The notes under the pieces were generated by a model. That model saw only the letters and a program-made list of their open reading frames with translations. It searched no databases and was not told the DNA's origin. A program made the translations under genes and the position numbers. Shown here piece by piece: positions 61,518 through 64,000 of a DNA stretch of 64,000 nt (positions are counted from its first letter, which is position 1; each line of letters starts with the position of its first letter). The DNA is from Streptomyces caniscabiei (GTDB lineage: Bacteria > Actinomycetota > Actinomycetes > Streptomycetales > Streptomycetaceae): positions 124,001 to 188,000 of the forward strand of contig NZ_JABXWI010000008.1 of the NCBI RefSeq assembly GCF_014930365.1, read 5' to 3'.

Positions 61518-64000
61518 TCAGCCCGTCCGGCGCAGCAGGGCGGACAGGGTGAGCCGGGACGAGACACCGAGTTTGCGGTACACGCGGAACAGGTGGGTCT
61601 CCACCGTGCGCGGACTGAGGAAGAGCCGCTCGGCGATGTCGCGGGTGCGCAGCCCTTCCGCCGCCAGGTCGGCGATCTCGCGTTCGCGGTCGCTGAGCAG
61701 CCCCAGCGCGTGTGCCGCCGGGTCGCTCCCGGACAGTTCGGCACGCAGCTCCTCCACCCGCTCCCGTACCAGCGAAGCCCTGTAGGAGCGGGCGACCGTC
61801 TCGGCGACGTCCAGCTGCCGCAGGGCCTCGGCCGGGCCCTCCGCCTCGGCGCACGAGGGGGCGCCGGTCGCCAGCGTCCAGGCGTACCGCACAGGCATGT
61901 CGGCGGCGCGGAACGCCCCTGCGGCCAGGGCGAAGAGCTTGGCCGCCGCGTCGTGCTCGCCGTCGGCGGCGTGCAGCCGGGCGCGGGCCTCGTGCACGTA
62001 CGCCTCCTGCACCGGCAGGCCGAGCCGGCCGGCCTCCACCTCGGCGGTCCGCACGAGATGGTGTGCCCGGTCGAGGTCCCCGCACTCCAGCGTGGCCGTG
62101 GCCAGCAGGGCGAGGAGGAAGGGCCGGGAGAACGGGCGCACCAGGGGCAGCCGCTCGCCGCCCACGCCCTCCAGCAGGGTCCGACGGCACCCGGCGGCGT
62201 CCCCGGCCAGCAGGCGCGCCTCGGCGAGCAGACCCGTCGCCGAGGTGGCCCACCAGCTCCGGCCGGGCGGGGCGACCGTGGTCGCCTCCTCGACCAGGGC
62301 GACGGCCTCGGCGGCGTGGCCCCGGCCCCGGGACCAGACGAGCGCCGTCGTACGCATCGCCCGCGCCAGGGTGACCGCGCCTTCGGCGCCGAGGGCGCCG
62401 GCCAGGGTCTCGACCTGGCGGGCCCGCCGCTCGGAGTCGTCCAGCCGGCCGGTCCACTGCTCGGCCATGGCGAGGGCCAGCAGCCGGTGCATGAGGATGG
62501 GCCGGCCCGCGTCCGAGTCCGCCGTCTCCGGTCCGCGGGCCAGATGGCGTGCCGCGTCCGCGAACCGTTCCAGGTAGAGCTCGGCGCAGCCGAGCAGGGC
62601 GAGGGTCTCCGGCGTCCGTCCGGCGAGCGGGTCGGGCAGTGCGTCCAGCAGCCGCGCGCAGTCGGTGACCTCGGGGCCCGCCTCGTCGATGTCCCCGGCG
62701 TGGGTGGCGCACAGGGCGGACAGGACGCGGAGCACGGTGCGATCCGCTCCGCCCGCCGCCCGCGCGGCCTCCCGGAGCAGCGTCCGCGCCTGCTCGTGGG
62801 TGCCGCGGACGACATGGATCAGGCCGTACTCGATGGCGAGGCGGACGGCCTCGGCCGGCAGTGGGTCGGGCAGCGGCCGGGGCAGCAGGCCGAGCGCGGC
62901 CCCCACGACGGCCGTCGCCTCCTTGTACCGGCCGAGCTGTCGCTCGGCGTCGGCCCAGACGGTGTGTGCCTGGAGCGTCTGGCTGTCGGTGAGCTCGGCC
63001 CGGGGGGCGCCCAGCAGTTCGTGGGCGCGGGCGCGTGCCTCCGCCGGCTGCCCGGAGGCGATCAGGGCGCGGCAGCAGGCGAGTTCGAGAGCGGTCCGGG
63101 CGGCGCGGTCACCGTCGCGGTCGGGCAGGGTCTCCAGGGCCAGCCGGAACCAGCGGGCGGCGGTCGCCGGCGACCGTGCGGCGATCTCGGCGGCTCCCTC
63201 GGCCAGCGTGCGGGCGGCGTCGAGGCCCTCCGTGCCGAGGAGGTGCTCGGCGTGGCGGGCCCGTTCGGCGGCCCGGCCGCCGCGGGCGGTGACCAGGTCC
63301 AGGGCGCGGTGGTGGGCGCGCAGCCGGACCGAGGATCCTGCCCGTTCGTACGCGACGTGACCGACGACGGGGTGACGGAAGCGCAGGGCCCCGCTCCAGT
63401 CGGCCGGCCGGACCAGGTCGGCGTGCTCCAGTTCGGCGAACGCGTCGAGGGTGGGGTCCAGGCCCAGCCCGGCGACCCGGGCCACGTCCTGCGGGCGGAA
63501 CGGGGTGCCGAGCACGGCCGCCGCCGCCATCGCCGTCGCGGCCGGGGGTGTCAGAGCGTCGAGTTCGGCGATCAACGGCTTCGCCTCGTGGAGCAGTCCG
63601 TCGATGTCGGTCCCCGGGCGGTCGGGCCAGTGGCCGGGCCGCCAGCGCGCCGCGAGCAGCAGACGCAGATGCCGTGGATTCCCCTCGGCGGCGGCGCACA
63701 CCTGACTCGCGAACTCCCGTACCACGGCGGGTTCGTGGGAGGACGGCGGGTGGTTCGCGCGCTCGTGCGCGTGCGGCGCGGGGCCCGCGCACGTGTGCCG
63801 GGCGGCGAGCAGGACGGCCGTCGCCTCCGCGTCGAGCGGACCCGGTTCGATCCGCGTGAGGGTGCCGGTCCGGACCCCGTCCTCCAGCGCGTCCCGCAGC
63901 TCCGGCGGGGTCTGCCGGGGCCGGTGGGCGAGCGCCAGCACGAAGGGGCCGGCCACCACGGAACGGACCAGCCGCACGAGCGCCGCCGTCGACGCCGGAT
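61518..64000 (-). CDS. LAL-family LuxR regulator, 5' end beyond window
   Basis: Over 820 residues are visible without a start, so the N-terminal ATPase P-loop part lies outside. The visible region opens in the AAA-like domain (VAGPFVLALAHRPRQTPPELRDAL), then a long TPR-like helical section, and ends with a LuxR helix-turn-helix LGLLSDREREIADLAAEGLRTRDIAERLFLSPRTVETHLFRVYRKLGVSSR. LAL proteins are large activators, often of secondary-metabolite or sugar-use genes; the target is unknown. It converges on the MFS gene after about 100 bp. Confidence 0.85.
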   Translation of the reverse strand, partial: PASTAALVRLVRSVVAGPFVLALAHRPRQTPPELRDALEDGVRTGTLTRIEPGPLDAEATAVLLAARHTCAGPAPHAHERANHPPSSHEPAVVREFASQVCAAAEGNPRHLRLLLAARWRPGHWPDRPGTDIDGLLHEAKPLIAELDALTPPAATAMAAAAVLGTPFRPQDVARVAGLGLDPTLDAFAELEHADLVRPADWSGALRFRHPVVGHVAYERAGSSVRLRAHHRALDLVTARGGRAAERARHAEHLLGTEGLDAARTLAEGAAEIAARSPATAARWFRLALETLPDRDGDRAARTALELACCRALIASGQPAEARARAHELLGAPRAELTDSQTLQAHTVWADAERQLGRYKEATAVVGAALGLLPRPLPDPLPAEAVRLAIEYGLIHVVRGTHEQARTLLREAARAAGGADRTVLRVLSALCATHAGDIDEAGPEVTDCARLLDALPDPLAGRTPETLALLGCAELYLERFADAARHLARGPETADSDAGRPILMHRLLALAMAEQWTGRLDDSERRARQVETLAGALGAEGAVTLARAMRTTALVWSRGRGHAAEAVALVEEATTVAPPGRSWWATSATGLLAEARLLAGDAAGCRRTLLEGVGGERLPLVRPFSRPFLLALLATATLECGDLDRAHHLVRTAEVEAGRLGLPVQEAYVHEARARLHAADGEHDAAAKLFALAAGAFRAADMPVRYAWTLATGAPSCAEAEGPAEALRQLDVAETVARSYRASLVRERVEELRAELSGSDPAAHALGLLSDREREIADLAAEGLRTRDIAERLFLSPRTVETHLFRVYRKLGVSSRLTLSALLRRTG

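Overview
The window is 64 kb of very high-GC DNA with third-position G/C codon use, many GTG/TTG starts and short intergenic gaps. It carries Streptomyces hallmarks: an SsgA-like sporulation protein, an NsdA/NsdB-type TPR regulator, a GH19 chitinase behind DasR-like operators, a LuxR-family LAL regulator and several leaderless genes. It reads as a chromosomal segment of a Streptomyces, mostly conserved accessory metabolism, transport and regulation. I see no rRNA, tRNA, CRISPR array, prophage or antibiotic biosynthetic cluster.

Layout. 1-6.6 kb: a phosphotransferase cut by the left edge, the NsdA/B-like regulator, a PAS-PP2C phosphatase, an SsgA-like protein, a baeRF-type eRF1-like protein and a secreted DUF4232-type protein. 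6.7-15 kb: a secreted TAP-like peptidase/hydrolase, three two-part GNAT acetyltransferases, a membrane acyltransferase whose tail is supplied by a small palindromic element, a GlsB-type membrane protein, and a coupled phosphotransferase/P-loop kinase pair. 15-22.9 kb: an ArsR-SRPBCC fusion with an operator inside its promoter, an SPW-repeat protein, a LitR/CarH-like regulator convergent with a CPD photolyase, a MarR/MMPL efflux pair and a LysR regulator.

23-29.7 kb is an organosulfur-scavenging island: a Cys-ending leader peptide with attenuator-like repeats, then sfnG, a DszC-like flavoprotein, ssuE, sfnB and ssuD, with one more acyl-CoA-dehydrogenase-like gene facing it. The flavin reductase would feed FMNH2 to the monooxygenases that release sulfite from sulfones and sulfonates. 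No uptake transporter is in the island.

29.9-37.3 kb: a tandem NTF2-like protein, a MarR regulator, an orphan OmpR-type response regulator, the chitinase, an aldo/keto reductase, an unrecognised 424-aa protein, a VOC protein and adenosine deaminase. 37.4-44.5 kb is the potassium region: kdpFABC on the minus strand, preceded by a 27-aa membrane microprotein, divergent from a large APC-type permease. 44.7-48.1 kb is a molybdate system: modA-modB-modC with translational overlaps, then a tandem Mop (ModG-like) storage protein.

48.2-64 kb: a DinB-like protein, a secreted protein, a membrane-spanning HTH protein with a repeat linker, a LysR regulator divergent from a YghZ-type aldo/keto reductase, a second palindromic mobile element, a DUF1905 protein, a signalling/transport module (FHA-FHA-ABC exporter, SH3-like protein, Ser/Thr kinase), an RpiB-like isomerase, a MarR/MFS efflux pair separated by a striking 18-bp periodic repeat array, and a LAL-type LuxR regulator cut by the right edge.
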